From Flammulina velutipes (taxonomy: Eukaryota; Basidiomycota; Agaricomycetes; Agaricales; Physalacriaceae), in assembly GCA_011800155.1 (NCBI GenBank), contig CM022372.1, positions 434,001 through 498,000 of the forward strand: a stretch of 64,000 bases of DNA, read 5' to 3'. Positions 22,947 through 34,338 of this stretch are shown one piece after another (within the stretch, counting starts at the first letter, position 1; the number at the start of each line of letters is the position of its first letter). A program made the position numbers and the translations under genes. Under the pieces are notes generated by a model, which had not been told where the DNA came from, searched no databases, and saw nothing but the letters and a program-made list of their open reading frames with translations.

Positions 22947-22955
22947 CTCACACGT
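22947..22955. repeat. Right target site duplication, CTCACACGT
   Basis: Identical to 7108-7116. It is followed directly by CTATAG, the acceptor of the interrupted epsin intron, and then by ENTH coding sequence. Confidence 0.8.
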
Positions 22956-22961
22956 CTATAG

Positions 22962-23251
22962 GCCCTACATCTCTCGAAGTATCTCATCAACCATGGCGCG
23001 GAACGCGTTGTTGACGATGCGCACGCTCACGTTTCAACTATTAAAATCCTCCGCAACCTCCCCTGCATAGACGACAAGGGGAAGAAGTTTGGCATCAATG
23101 GTACATATACTTCCTTTCCTTTTCCCATCATGCACCTCTCATATGTCGCAGTGCGCAAGGAGATTGTCGAGCTGCTTAGCGACGTCGAGAAAATACGCGC
23201 CGAGCGGAGGAAGGCAAAGACCAACAAGCACAAGTACATTGGGACGTTGGG
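22962..23251 (+). pseudogene. ENT3: Epsin (Ent3-like ENTH domain) relic, 3' part
   Basis: From 22962 the frame encodes ALHLSKYLINHGAERVVDD, AHAHVSTIKILRN and IDDKGKKFGIN; after an intron (GTACAT...TCGCAG) come VRKEIVELLSDVEKIRAERR and KAKTNKHKYIGT. This is the second half of the ENTH domain, directly continuing the helix that ends at 7075. Relative to typical Ent3 sequence a few residues are missing after GINVR. No continuation of the clathrin/adaptor-binding tail is seen downstream, so the relic is truncated as well as interrupted. Confidence 0.85.
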
Positions 23252-24284
23252 TGAGAAGTATTACCTTACATCGGTACGTCTTGGTACCCCCTAACGATAT
23301 ACATTTCACCAATGTTCTCGGTGATGGTAGGCGCGGTAACTTGCTAAGCTGTGTTTGGACCTACAACCTCCTGATTTAAGGGAGTTTGAGCAGCGGTGGA
23401 AACGCCACAGTCCCATACCGGTGTGTCGGGGCTATGACGAAGAGGTTTGTTCCTCAGGTCTCCTGGATTGATTAGTGCATTTCGTACTCTAGCGTCGAGC
23501 GATCGATCTTCATAGGTCCGCGCCGTGTAATTGTTGTTGATGATGATTCTAAGCGTGGATTTAGCTTCAACATGCCCACTGTCAAGCATGAACGCTTCGT
23601 AACTCTAGAGCCCGTCTCGTGCTAACGACGGGGAAGTCGGATCTGGAAGCAATCAGCTGGCTTCCAACGTATTGCTATAGATATTGCTCTCGAGGGAAAA
23701 GACGTCCCAAGAGAGCAGTCATGAAAACACTGCCCACTATGCTTGCACCTTGGTACAATGCTGTTCTTTACATCACTAAGCCTCGATCGTGTTCAATAAC
23801 AGGAGGAGTGTCGTATGTGTGGTAAGGTCCTCTTCTCAACACTCTAATATTCTCACGTCGCTTGATAGAACAAAACAATATGATGCCTACCAGAGGTTCC
23901 AATATCGCTGAGTACATCAGCTAGTATCTCGTGACAGATATTCCGACAACCGTTCAAGTGTGAGTCTCGGGCGCCGCTCCATAGCTTGCAGGAACCCATT
24001 CAAGTGCCCCCTCGCTGCAAGTCGGGCATCGCCAATTCGCGATTCGGGAACTGTCAATCATTCTCTCAGTTCTCATATCCATCAATCGATACTATGTTCT
24101 CAATACTCCTGTTGAGTCGACTTGGGGAATCCACATGTGTTGAGCTCATTCTTTTGATCTTGTGGCGAACAACTCACGAAAGCAACGTAACGATGGCTGC
24201 CATTCGATATTATTCTGTGTACCTCTTTTCTGTCATTTAAAAGCTGCTCTATGTGTGTTCTTTCCTCAGCTTCTTCTCGCTGCG
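23252..24284. other. No gene recognised
   Basis: About 1 kb after the epsin relic. Only short frames with no family resemblance; probably decayed sequence plus the promoter of the glyoxal oxidase gene. Confidence 0.4.
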
Positions 24285-26641
24285 ATGAGCTCTCGTTTCT
24301 TTCTCGGTCTCTCTCTCATTCTACATGTTTACGCATCGGCGCATCTCCCGGAGCATCACCTTCAGCATCGCGCGGTCGTTTCTGGCCCCTGGTCTCTCGA
24401 ACAAAGAGGGTATGCCTCATTTATCGTGATATCTGCCTAGATACTCAATCACCTACAGACTGTCTGGCGTCAGTGCGCTGCAGCTCGCTGTTGTTTCCGA
24501 AACGACAGCAATCATCTATGATAAAGTGTACGTATTGTTCCTGCATGATAGCCGTGCAGCCTGATAGCCTCTTAAGTGAACGAAACGCCTTGACGGTCGA
24601 CGGACACTTTGCGTGGGCTGTCGAAGTCGACTTGGTCAACGCCACAGTTCGCGCTCTCAATCCTCTCAGCAATAGCTTTTGCGCGACTGGGAGCTTCCTA
24701 AGCAACGGCACTTTTGTTAGCATTGGCGGTAACCCCGTAGTTATCACCGGTACGCTATGCTTAGTATCTTCGTTGATATCAAGTATCTACTAAATTTGTT
24801 TAGGTCAGAACGGACTGCAGGCCATACGCTTGTTCGATCCTTGCTCTGACCGTAGATGCGATGTGCGAGAGTGGCCTAGGACGCTGAGAATTACTTCTCC
24901 TCGATGGTATCCATCTTCGGTTCGCCTCGAAGACGGGTCAATCCTCATATACGGGTAAACACGATGGATTATTTCGAACGCAATATTGTCTGAATTTTGT
25001 TACTTACAGTGGTTCCACTTCTGGCGGTTACATAAACTCCCAACGCGTCAATAATCCGACCTATGAATTCTATCCCCCGAAGAACATCAATGGTGAAATA
25101 CCATATTACATCTTGCTGTCCTCTGTATCTCATTCTTCTAGGATTCAACGGCACGAGGATCCCAAGCCAATTCCTGGTTGACACTCTCAATGGGAACCAG
25201 TATCCCATCATGGTATATCTCCCGGATAGCACAATCTTCATTGCAGCCAATACGAGAGCTATGATCTTCAATTGGAAGACCAACACGCAAACACCCCTTC
25301 CTGACATCCCTAATGGTGTACGCATCACGTTCGTCCTTCTTTCTTCCCCCCGATCAAGCACGAGTCTTACACCAATCTCATAGATCACCCTTCTCTGCTG
25401 GTGCTACTCTTCTTCCATTAACGCCGGAGAACAACTACACGCCGGAGATTCTTATATGTGGCGGGTCGACATTATCTGATACCATCCAACCAATTACTAT
25501 CTCCGCCCAGGCCCCAGCGTCTGCTCAGTGTTCGAGGCTTGTCTTGACTACAGCTGGAATCGCTGCAGGATGGCAGGTAGAGACAATGCCGCAGCCGCGC
25601 CTCATGCCCGAGATCGTTCTCTTACCGGACGGGCGCTCTGTCATTGTGAACGGGGCACAATCCGGTGTTGCCGGCTACGGCTTTGCAAGTGGTTGCTTTC
25701 TCCTCTCTGATTGTGTCTGATTGAAGACAATATGTAGATCAGGAACCCTGTCGGGCAAAGTAACGCGGATAATCCTGCTTTCACGCCCGTGATCTATGAT
25801 GCTGCTGCTCCGGCTGGCAGTAGGTTCTCGAGTGAAGATATCCCAGCTTCGCCCATACCAAGGATGTACCATTCAAGTGCCACACTGACTCCGAATGGGA
25901 CCATTTTGCTGGGTAAGACTTTATGTCCCATTCTACAATGGGCAACTCATTATCGTTCGTATTGTAGCGGGATCTAACCCAAATGACGATGTTACTACTG
26001 TCCACTATCCCACTGAATATAGGTATGTCTCATCCAACTCGCCTCGTTTTCTTGTTGATATTTTATGTGCAGAATGGAGTGGTACAGTCCCCCGTACATG
26101 GCAAGGCCGCGACCTACGTATACTGGCCTTCCAGCAACAGTCAACTACGCTTCAACATTTACTCTTACCGTTGATCTTCCATCGACTGCAACGAACGTAT
26201 CAGGTAATCCTTTCTACTTGAATTGTACTTCCTCTCTCAAATATGTCAGTCTCGCTTATGGACCTCGGCTTCGCGACACACGGCGTTCATATGGACCAAC
26301 GTCTCGTCACTCTCGTGTCATCGCTATCCGCAGACAGGAGAACACTGACAGTAACAGGTCCCCCGCGAGCGCAAATATACCCACCTGGCCCGGGATTTTT
26401 GTATGTCGTGACGAACGAAGGTGTTCCAAGCTTCGGGCACAAGACGATCATTGGGACGGGGGCGTCCCCACCTGTCGATAGAGGAGCCATCGCCAAGTGA
26501 GTTCTCCATAGTATTGTATTGGACATTGAACACATTCGCTGATACACCACTAGTCTGCTCATCCAGCCCCTTGTGGATGACGTGACGCCCGTGCAAGGGG
26601 ATGGTAGTCCGATCGCTACTGCCGTTATACCTGTTCCTTGA
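24285..26641 (+). CDS. Glyoxal oxidase (AA5_1 copper radical oxidase), secreted
   Basis: Twelve exons, all phases consistent: 24285-24409, 24459-24527, 24577-24749, 24804-24954, 25010-25092, 25142-25328, 25384-25684, 25738-25912, 25968-26022, 26073-26203, 26250-26496, 26554-26641; 594 aa. Signal peptide (FFLGLSLILHVYASA). The copper-radical residues are all present: the cross-linked Cys in NSFCATGSFLSNG, the Tyr in SPRWYPSS, the Tyr-His pair in PRMYHSSATL and the His in ATHGVHMDQR. These enzymes oxidise small aldehydes and release hydrogen peroxide outside the cell, feeding peroxidases during wood or litter decay. The C-terminal part has the Ig-like fold sequence (DLGFATHG, GPPRAQIYPPGPGFLYVV). 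Intron 7 uses a GC donor (GCAAGT). Confidence 0.93.
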
Positions 26642-27334
26642 AGACCTCCTTGATTCTTTCTGTATATTTTCATGTTTTTCTGGGACTTTTGGTCGTGAGC
26701 CGTTGATACTAGCCTTTGGAAGAAATACAAAAGTTGATGCTACAGAGTCCGGGAGAAGGAAGATCATGACGAAACTATGCATAAGCGCTTGGATTTCCTA
26801 CTCTGTCTGGCTCCAGCTATGTAGAAGGGAACAAACCCGTACTATAGTTTGCGCTCACAGCTTCCCAATAGTATCCACATCGGCTTCTTAGAGGATGACT
26901 CTCCGGACGAGAACAGCCGTCGCATGAGTTGTACAGGATATTCAACAGATGCGCGTTGAGGTCGTACAAGACCTGATACTCTCAGTTATATCCACTCATC
27001 GTCAAGATTTTCGGCTGTCGACCTAATTTAGGCCATACCACTGCCACTGCAGTGCCACAACCGGAGTCAATCCTAAAAGCGATCATGATCAATCATCATT
27101 CCGTTCCGAATTCGTGGCACATACACCGTAGTGGCCTCGTGCAGAAGTGAAACGGAGAGAAAGGAGGCAGGTTGGTACCGATGCTGACCGAATAGCCTTG
27201 GCAGATCATTATTGTACAACAACTTGGGAAGTGGTCACGCACCGGCTGGCTTCTCTTATAACCTCTCTCTCGGGACCTCTGATCTAACTCTTCCCACTAT
27301 CATCTTCGAGCGATAATCTCGCCCGTCTGGATTG
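26642..27334. other. Intergenic, nothing assigned
   Basis: 3' flank of the oxidase gene and 5' flank of the metacaspase gene; no supported exon, RNA gene or repeat. Confidence 0.4.
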
Positions 27335-29019
27335 ATGCAGCATTCACACTATCCACAGCGCCAACGGGCGAATTCTGCCTATTATCCGACTTCGGCGGCT
27401 CAGGCTCGGGATATCAACAACGAACATCTTCGTCGCCCAACCCGACGTGCATCTGGAGACCATTATGATTTCGACGACGTCGACCATGATCGTGGCTTTG
27501 GGACCAAGTTCCGGAGACATTTCTTCCAATATTCCAAGTGTACCGGCCGGAAGAAGGCGCTTTGCGTGAGTCCGGTCCAATTCCACAAACCATGCACACT
27601 CTGGCTAAGCGCTGCCTCCAGATCGGAATCAACTATGTCGGGCAGAAGCAAGAGCTGAAGGGATGCGTTAACGACGCGCGCCATGTACATGATTTCTTAC
27701 TTCGTGAGTGCACCGTTGTTCTCTGAGACATTGTCCTCCTCATGACTCGCGCAGGACACCATGGGTTCAAGAATCGCGATATAATGGTCCTTACAGATAC
27801 CGACCCCAACCCGCGCAGACATCCGACAAAGGCGATTATCCTCGGCGCGATGCAGTGGCTCGTCGAGGATGCCCGATGTCATGACTCTCTCTTTTTACAC
27901 TGTAGGTCCGAGCCCGTTCCTTCATGTTCCTCGTCTGACTGAAAGCTTGGAAGACTCGGGCCACGGAGGACGGACTCCTGATTTGAACGGCGATGAGCTT
28001 TCTGGATTCGACGAAAGTAAGTTTCAAGTTCTTGGCTTCACCGGGCGTTAGCCCAACTAATTCCTCCGTCGCGGCTAGCCATCTACCCCGTTGATTACAT
28101 GAGAACTGGGACTATCATAGACGATGTGGGTTACTGAAAGGTTAGTAATGGTGGCGCACCGCTGATTACGTTACATAGTTTATGCACGAGCTGCTGGTAA
28201 AGCCACTTCCAATGGGCTGTCGACTCACGGTGAGTCACTCTGGTCATACCTCGCGGTCATTATTCTTACGGGCACGCACGGCGATAAGGCGCTGTTTGAT
28301 GTAAGTCCAAACTGAAGAATGGACGGATGAAATGTCTGACCGTTTAGTGCTGTCATTCTGGGACAATCCTAGGTACGAGTCCACTGTCCTCATCACTCGA
28401 TCTACAACTCAACCAACGCAATTCCAGACCTTCCCTTCTCAGTGAGCCATTATCGAGCCAAGAAGAACAATGACTCATATCCAGTACAACACGGATGGCA
28501 CCCTGATGCCTCAAACGCTCACTCGCAAGGCAATGGAAATGAAGAAGACCTCAGCTGACGTCGTACGTCCCAATTTATCCTTCAAGTCTCCGTGCGCTCG
28601 ACGAAAACAACAGATATGCTGGTCCGGGAGTAAAGACGGCCAGACCAGTGCAGATACGTTTCAAGGAGGCGTTCACGTCGGAGCCATGAGCTATGTACGT
28701 TCTCCGTTCTCCGTACCAAAGATCTTGCGCATCGATATCTGATCCCTGGTAATGGTAGGCTTTCATAACATCACTCAAGAGGAACAAATGCCAGTCTTAC
28801 CAAGGGTTGTTGAAGTCTGTTAGGTTTGTGGCTAACGTTCGATTACGCCTCCTCAATCTGATGAAGTTTGAATCGTATATATAGGCAGATTCTACACCCA
28901 CGATACAGCCAGACGCCCCAGCTTGGGAGCTCGCACCACATAGTAAGTTACACTAGCCGTGAAAGATTTCACCGCCTAAAGACGTCATGTAGGATACAAG
29001 ACTCCGGTTTGTGATTTAA
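27335..29019 (+). CDS. MCA1: Metacaspase (caspase-like cysteine protease, C14)
   Basis: Fourteen exons with consistent phases, 326 aa: 27335-27565, 27622-27703, 27755-27901, 27954-28016, 28079-28125, 28179-28229, 28289-28300, 28348-28372, 28428-28441, 28485-28562, 28614-28694, 28759-28823, 28885-28942, 28993-29019. The N-terminal Gln/Tyr/Arg-rich prodomain is followed by KALCIGINYVGQ and LKGCVNDA. The catalytic His is in HYSGHGG and the catalytic Cys in DCCHSG, which is created by joining exons 7 and 8. The C-terminal part has WSGSKDGQTSADT and GAMSYAFI. Fungal metacaspases cleave after Arg/Lys and act in proteostasis and stress death. Three exons are only 12, 25 and 14 nt. Confidence 0.92.
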
Positions 29020-29444
29020 TGTCAACACCCACGATATAATGCATCCTATACGGTATTCCCGAGTAACCTACAGTACATATATAATTATCTTACCTACGAT
29101 GTATCAACTCCAAAGAATATTGCGCCACCTGTACCACAACATTGTCGCATTTCATTCCTATCCAAAGAAATGCAAACGAAATACGCGGCATTTTCATAGG
29201 TCTCATCAAGACGAGTACTTGTAAGTAGCACGACATGCATCATCGCCACACTCCCCTTATCGTGAGAAATCAACATCTGTACAGACCAACCCAAAGTATA
29301 CGTACGTAACTAAGATAATTTACGCCAGAAAATCATATCCAATCCAGCCCCGCAGGGAATAAGCGAAGAACATGGGTATATGACACGCGTTCGTTGCAAA
29401 AAAGAAAGGAAAGAAAAACAAGAAAACCGCATCTTCTAACTAGC
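29020..29444. other. Convergent 3' flanks, nothing assigned
   Basis: Space between the metacaspase end (+) and the Msb2-like gene end (-). AT-rich; no exon or RNA gene seen. Confidence 0.4.
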
Positions 29445-31939
29445 CTACCAGTTCATACTGCTCTCCCTCAAAATAGGAGGAGAGATCGTAGCAGGCATGA
29501 CATGCCTCCGCTGCCCCATCTGCGGGCTAACCCTATCGGGCGTGATCCACTCATCCTGATCTCCCCTTCCACCAGCACTAGTCGCTCCACCCCCATCGAA
29601 CCCTCTCAACGAATCCTCCGCATAGAAGAAACTCCTCCTCCTCTGCCCCCCAATAGTATCCTGATCAAACTCTCTTCCATCCGGTCGAATGCCAGCAGCA
29701 TCGTACCCGCCAGGTGGGTCACTCAACCGTCTATGCGCCTGCTCCTTGCGCCTCTGCACAGTACGCCATACGAGGAACAGAAGCGTGATCACCGCGATAC
29801 CACCGAGCGCAGATGTGACTCCGATAATCGCGTCCTGGCGGGTAGACGAAGAGCTCGCACCGCTGTTTGACGGAGAGTCGCCACCGCTGCCATCACCCTC
29901 CGGTGCATCAACGCTCAGTAATGACGACGAGGCCATTACATGCGCGACTAACGCTTGGGCATCAGAGATCGTCCCGCCAGTGTAGAATTCGGAGGTCTTG
30001 ACACGTAGCTGCGACGCCAACGCATCAACCTGGTCGGTCGGGATGTACATCAGGCATTGCGTCCCCAGTTCGTCGATGTCTGAAGCATCCTTGTAGCTGT
30101 CAGGAATGTACACCTGGAGGGAATATGGGAGCACATCGGCGTCTGTAATAAAGAAAATCAGGAAGTGATATGAAAGATCATAGAAGTTACGCACTTGTCA
30201 AACCAAGAGCCACGCCAACCTGCACTCTAGTGTACGCAAGGAGCTGCGCAGAAGCCACAGAGCTCCCCACAACGAATTCCCATGGGTAGGCATCGTCCAT
30301 CCGCAACGAAATGAACGTAAGATCACTCAGATCCTTCCCATTCACATACCCCTCACGAGGGTAAATTCTGTACGGCAAGTTGGAAGGGATAGGCGCCGCC
30401 GAAAAGGTCGTAACAGGCGTAGGATCCGCAGTGCCCTGGCTTAACGTCGTTGTAGCAGCGTCAGGATCCGTCAACGTTGAATCTGCAGAAGCAGTGGTTC
30501 GCGTAACAGTCGCGATGGCCAAGCCAGAGATGGTCTCCCACCATTCCTGGGTCGATGTCTCTTCTTCAGTAGCGGACGAAGGGCTAATGCCAAAGCTCGA
30601 GGTTGGTGTACCAGAGGGGAAGGTGATCACTACGGATGAAGAGGGAGGAGGAATGGATGATCCCGATCCCGAACCAGAAGCCGACCCCGAGGGGACGACA
30701 GATCCTGATCCAGAAGGTGGTAGAGATGAGGCGGAGCCAGAGGGAACGCCAGAGGGCTCTTGAGAACCAGAAGGGATTCCTGATGAGGCGGAGCCAGAGG
30801 GCTCTGGGAATTCTGATGTAAAGCTACCTGACGGGAATCCTGATGGCTCGGGGAAGTCTGACGTGCCAGAGGGGACACCCGACGGCTCAGGGAACTCGGA
30901 CGACACACCTGCCGATCCGGAGGGGAAGACAGATGGGAAACCCGAAGGCTCAGCGGACCCAAAGATGCTCGAAAAGATGCTGGAGACCGGCAGGTCAGGC
31001 GATCCAGAAGAGACAGGAGGGTCGGTAACTTGAGGACCACCCGAGGAGGACGATGGGTCGGGAAGAATATCGGTAATCTCTGAAAAGATGCTGGAGAAGA
31101 ATCCGCCACCTGATGACGAAGGTTCGGGGGCTTCTGTGGTAATGGGCGCATCCGACTGCGATGCTTCCGGCTCCGAGGTGGATGAAGGAGCTGGGATGAT
31201 ACCAGAGAGGATACCGCTGAGGATTCCTCCACTTGTACTTGCGGGAGCCTCAGAGGTGACTTCCGCCTCCGAGGACGACGAAGGGGCAGGAAGTATACCG
31301 GACAGAATGCCGCTGAGGATACCTCCATCTGAGCTGGAGGAAGTAGTCTCAGTTGCGCTTTCCGCGGTAGAGTCAGTAGTAGTGGTTGGTGCATCAGTAA
31401 TTGTGGGGTCAGAGTCAGAGACAGTGGTGGACGTGGGGTCAGTGGTAAGAGCGCTGCCGACGTCGCCTACAACGCTCGTGACACCACCGAGAACGCCTGA
31501 GAGAATTCCACCCAATCCACCGTTGGACGTGGTAGTAGTCTCTGCGTCTGTGGCGGTGGTGGTGGCGGAGACAGACGTGTCTGTTGCAGAAACGGAAGCG
31601 GACGAATCCGTGCCAGACGTGGAGGCAGAAGAGAGTGAAGACGAAGAAGGGGAAGAGGAAGTGCCAGTGGACGTGCCAGACGTGATGTCGGTCGACACTG
31701 GGCCCAGGAGGCTGAACAAAAAGTCGCCGAGCGCACGGGGATCTACGCAGCAGTCGTTAGGTCGCGGTGGCAACGGACGAAAAAGATATGCGCGCACCTT
31801 TTGAGTGGACCTCAGAGTCTTTCCTGGCTGCGACGAAGCCTCTGCTCACGCGCCTCGAGTGTGTGCGGGCGTCATCATGGGCAGAAGCGTTGGCGAAGAT
31901 GGATAGAGAGAGGACGATAAACAGAGAATAAATGTGCAT
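29445..31939 (-). CDS. MSB2: Msb2-like signalling mucin (osmosensor type)
   Basis: Three exons on the minus strand, 31939-31798, 31742-30195 and 30142-29445, 795 aa. Signal peptide (MHIYSLFIVLSLSIFANASA) is followed by about 400 residues of Ser/Thr/Pro-rich mucin with repeats such as GGILSGILSGI and EPSGxPSG. A conserved membrane-proximal domain follows (LTFISLRMDDAYPWEFVV, SSVASAQLLAYTRVQVGVAL, CLMYIPTDQVDALASQL), which matches the Hkr1/Msb2 homology region. One membrane segment (IGVTSALGGIAVITLLFLVW) precedes a cytoplasmic tail of about 110 residues. Known Msb2 proteins sit at the plasma membrane above Cdc42/MAPK pathways. Family assignment rests on domain order plus the HMH-like block. Confidence 0.85.
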
Positions 31940-32249
31940 TTGGTGTGTGACTGTCTGGCCCGGACAGTGGGTCGTGCGATGGCCAAAGATGAAAGAGTGT
32001 GGGTGCTACGGGAGCTGTCTTTGCGGCGAGGAAGCCAGATTCAAAGTGTACAAGCAAAAGAACAAGAGCACTTTCTTTCGAAACGCATCAAAGCACCCGT
32101 CTCGGTCAAACATGTGCAAATAGGCCGCATTCGGACGTCAGATCAGGTTTCGCAATATTCAGGTTCTGATTCTCAGGTTGTGGGTCTAGGGCGCATCATA
32201 GAAATCATGGCATGGTAGCATACAGACAGACTACATACACTGCGTATAC
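31940..32249. other. Spacer between two minus-strand genes
   Basis: Promoter side of the Msb2-like gene and 3' side of the ribosomal protein gene. No further feature recognised. Confidence 0.4.
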
Positions 32250-32936
32250 TTAGATGAAGCCAATCTGGAGAATGGGGATGAGCGACTGAGGAAAACCCCT
32301 CTAGTAACCAACATACCTTGTTGGCAACATCAAGCGCATCGTGGTCGGATGTCAAACGAACGTACGCCTTCTTCTTTCCATCAGGCCTGGCCATCCATTC
32401 AGTCCAACCCGAAAGGAAACAGTAGCAAATGATCACATACCGAATAAGAGTGTTAACCTTCGCCGCCTGGACGTCGTACAGCTTCTTCACGGCATCCTTG
32501 ATTTGACGCTTGTTTGACCTGATGTCGACGATGAACACCAGGGTGTTGTGCTCCTCAATCTTCTTCATCGCGGATTCCGTGTTCAGCGGTCTGAAATGGC
32601 TTAGTTTACATACACCCACACAAACAGTGTTCGACGTACGACACGATGGTCCTGAACTGGTCCATACGGGGGGCATGGGGCACCGAAGTCCGTGGGTATT
32701 TGGGATCACGGGGAAGGCGGAGGGTCTTGGGTCGGTGGAAGGAGACCGAAAGACGCGTCTTGCGCTTGGAATGCGAGTTGGCACCCTGGAGAGCAGCTTT
32801 TTTGGCGGCCTTGGCCTTGGAGTCCTTGGGCGACGGCTTAGCTATTGCAATGCGTAAATCAACAGATCCAGTCTGATTGCTAGTCGAACGTACCAGCAGC
32901 GGCCTTTCCCTTCGTAGATGCTTTTGTAGCGGCCAT
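32250..32936 (-). CDS. RPL25: 60S ribosomal protein uL23 (Rpl25/L23a)
   Basis: Five exons on the minus strand, about 156 aa. The first exon ends at 32894; the last is only the IGFI plus stop codons at 32250. The N-terminus is Lys/Ala-rich as usual, followed by [79 protein letters not shown] and [20 protein letters not shown]. uL23 binds 25S rRNA at the exit tunnel and docks SRP and nascent-chain factors. All introns are 50-65 nt with GT...AG ends. Complete. Confidence 0.96.
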
Positions 32937-34338
32937 GATAGTCTAGATGAGCGCAAAATGATGAGCTTCCTGGTTTGGGGAGTATGAAAGAGTCGAATAG
33001 GCGCCCTGTCCCATCTGAAAATTTTGCCTAGTCCATCCAAGTCATCTCGACTGCATCCAACGCTTCACGTCCTCCATTGACTCCATTTCATCTTCCATGC
33101 TCTCCACAGGACGCCTACCGGCCTAGATTCGACGTGACGATTGCTTACCTTGAGGGTGCCGACGGTTGTGGAGGACGATGAGGACGACTTGTCTTGCAGA
33201 TGAGGTGTGGGAATTTCGTGATCGCCTGCCGGGCTCGGCTCCTTCCATCTTCCAAGTTCCCACATTGCCTGGTACGTTTGCGTTCGCCGTATTCCTATAC
33301 ATAGCATTACCTGAAGACGTGAGTTGGTCCTTTTAGGCTGTAAGAGTCCTAAAAATGTGTCCATATTTTTGTATCTCTTATCACCGCGATTATTTCAGAG
33401 TACTAGCGTGCGTGTCCATCAGCTCGATTCCTTTATCTCTATACATAATTTCATCGTGAGCAACATAACTTTATAGGTATGGATATGAAAGAGACGTTTC
33501 TCGTCGTTTTCCCCTCACTGATTTGGTGACTTGGGTATTCCTCGCCGTACGATGTAGCCTGATTTGCACTCCTTGGGCTTAGAATATACGAGTCTTCCAC
33601 CCTCCTTATGCATTATCCCAACCGACCAGCGCTCCATTAGACATGAAACGAGGCACTCGGACTATTGATACAGTTTACAACGATACTTTGGAGCATTCTG
33701 CAGGACATCAATGATGCTACCGCTCCGCATTATGGCCGTATCGTTTACAATATTGCTTGTCCCGCTATTTCACAAAGTCTCCGACTTGGACGCACTTTTA
33801 TTTATGTAGGTTCTAAGAACCATATCCATCCCCCACGCTAGTTCGATGTATTTTTACAATGATACGATCATGGCTATATGTATAACACCTTTCTTTCTCA
33901 AGCCCAGACCTACCAGCCGCAGCCAATCGACCATATTAAACATTTAGGAAATCTCTACGCAGCAGATTGCTGCGTAGACCACGTCCGCGAAGTTCACGCG
34001 AGTACCGTTACGCCACGATTACGCGGAAGAAAGCACGTGGATCTCGGATCACCCAGTAACCGATTTTGTAACTCTCCTCAACCCACATCACCCAGTGACC
34101 ACACTGGTGCTGATTGAACTCTCGTCTCACGGTCTTTTCTTCTACTGTCACTGCCAGCACGCATCCACTAGCCAAGTCCTTCCCTTTTTTGCATGGCGCC
34201 CGTGTCGTTCTGAACAACAACAACAACAAAAAACAAAAACAAAACTGCTTTCTAGGCAAAGCGCATAGTAACGCGAAAACATGTGTACGCTCTGTTAAAT
34301 AAATGACTTGTTTGGACGGTGCTGATGTGGTTTTTTAG
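32937..34338. other. Intergenic about 1.4 kb; unresolved 5' exon of the next gene
   Basis: Holds the uL23 promoter region on the left. On the right, around 34110-34300, it probably contains the signal-peptide exon of the surface protein gene that follows, but I could not find a start codon that splices in frame. No RNA gene or repeat recognised. Confidence 0.35.

Noticed and set aside
31088..31804. Long plus-strand frame opposite the Msb2-like mucin
   Set aside because: It is the shadow of Ser/Thr-rich repeats read on the other strand; the minus-strand gene has signal peptide, conserved domain, membrane segment and consistent introns.
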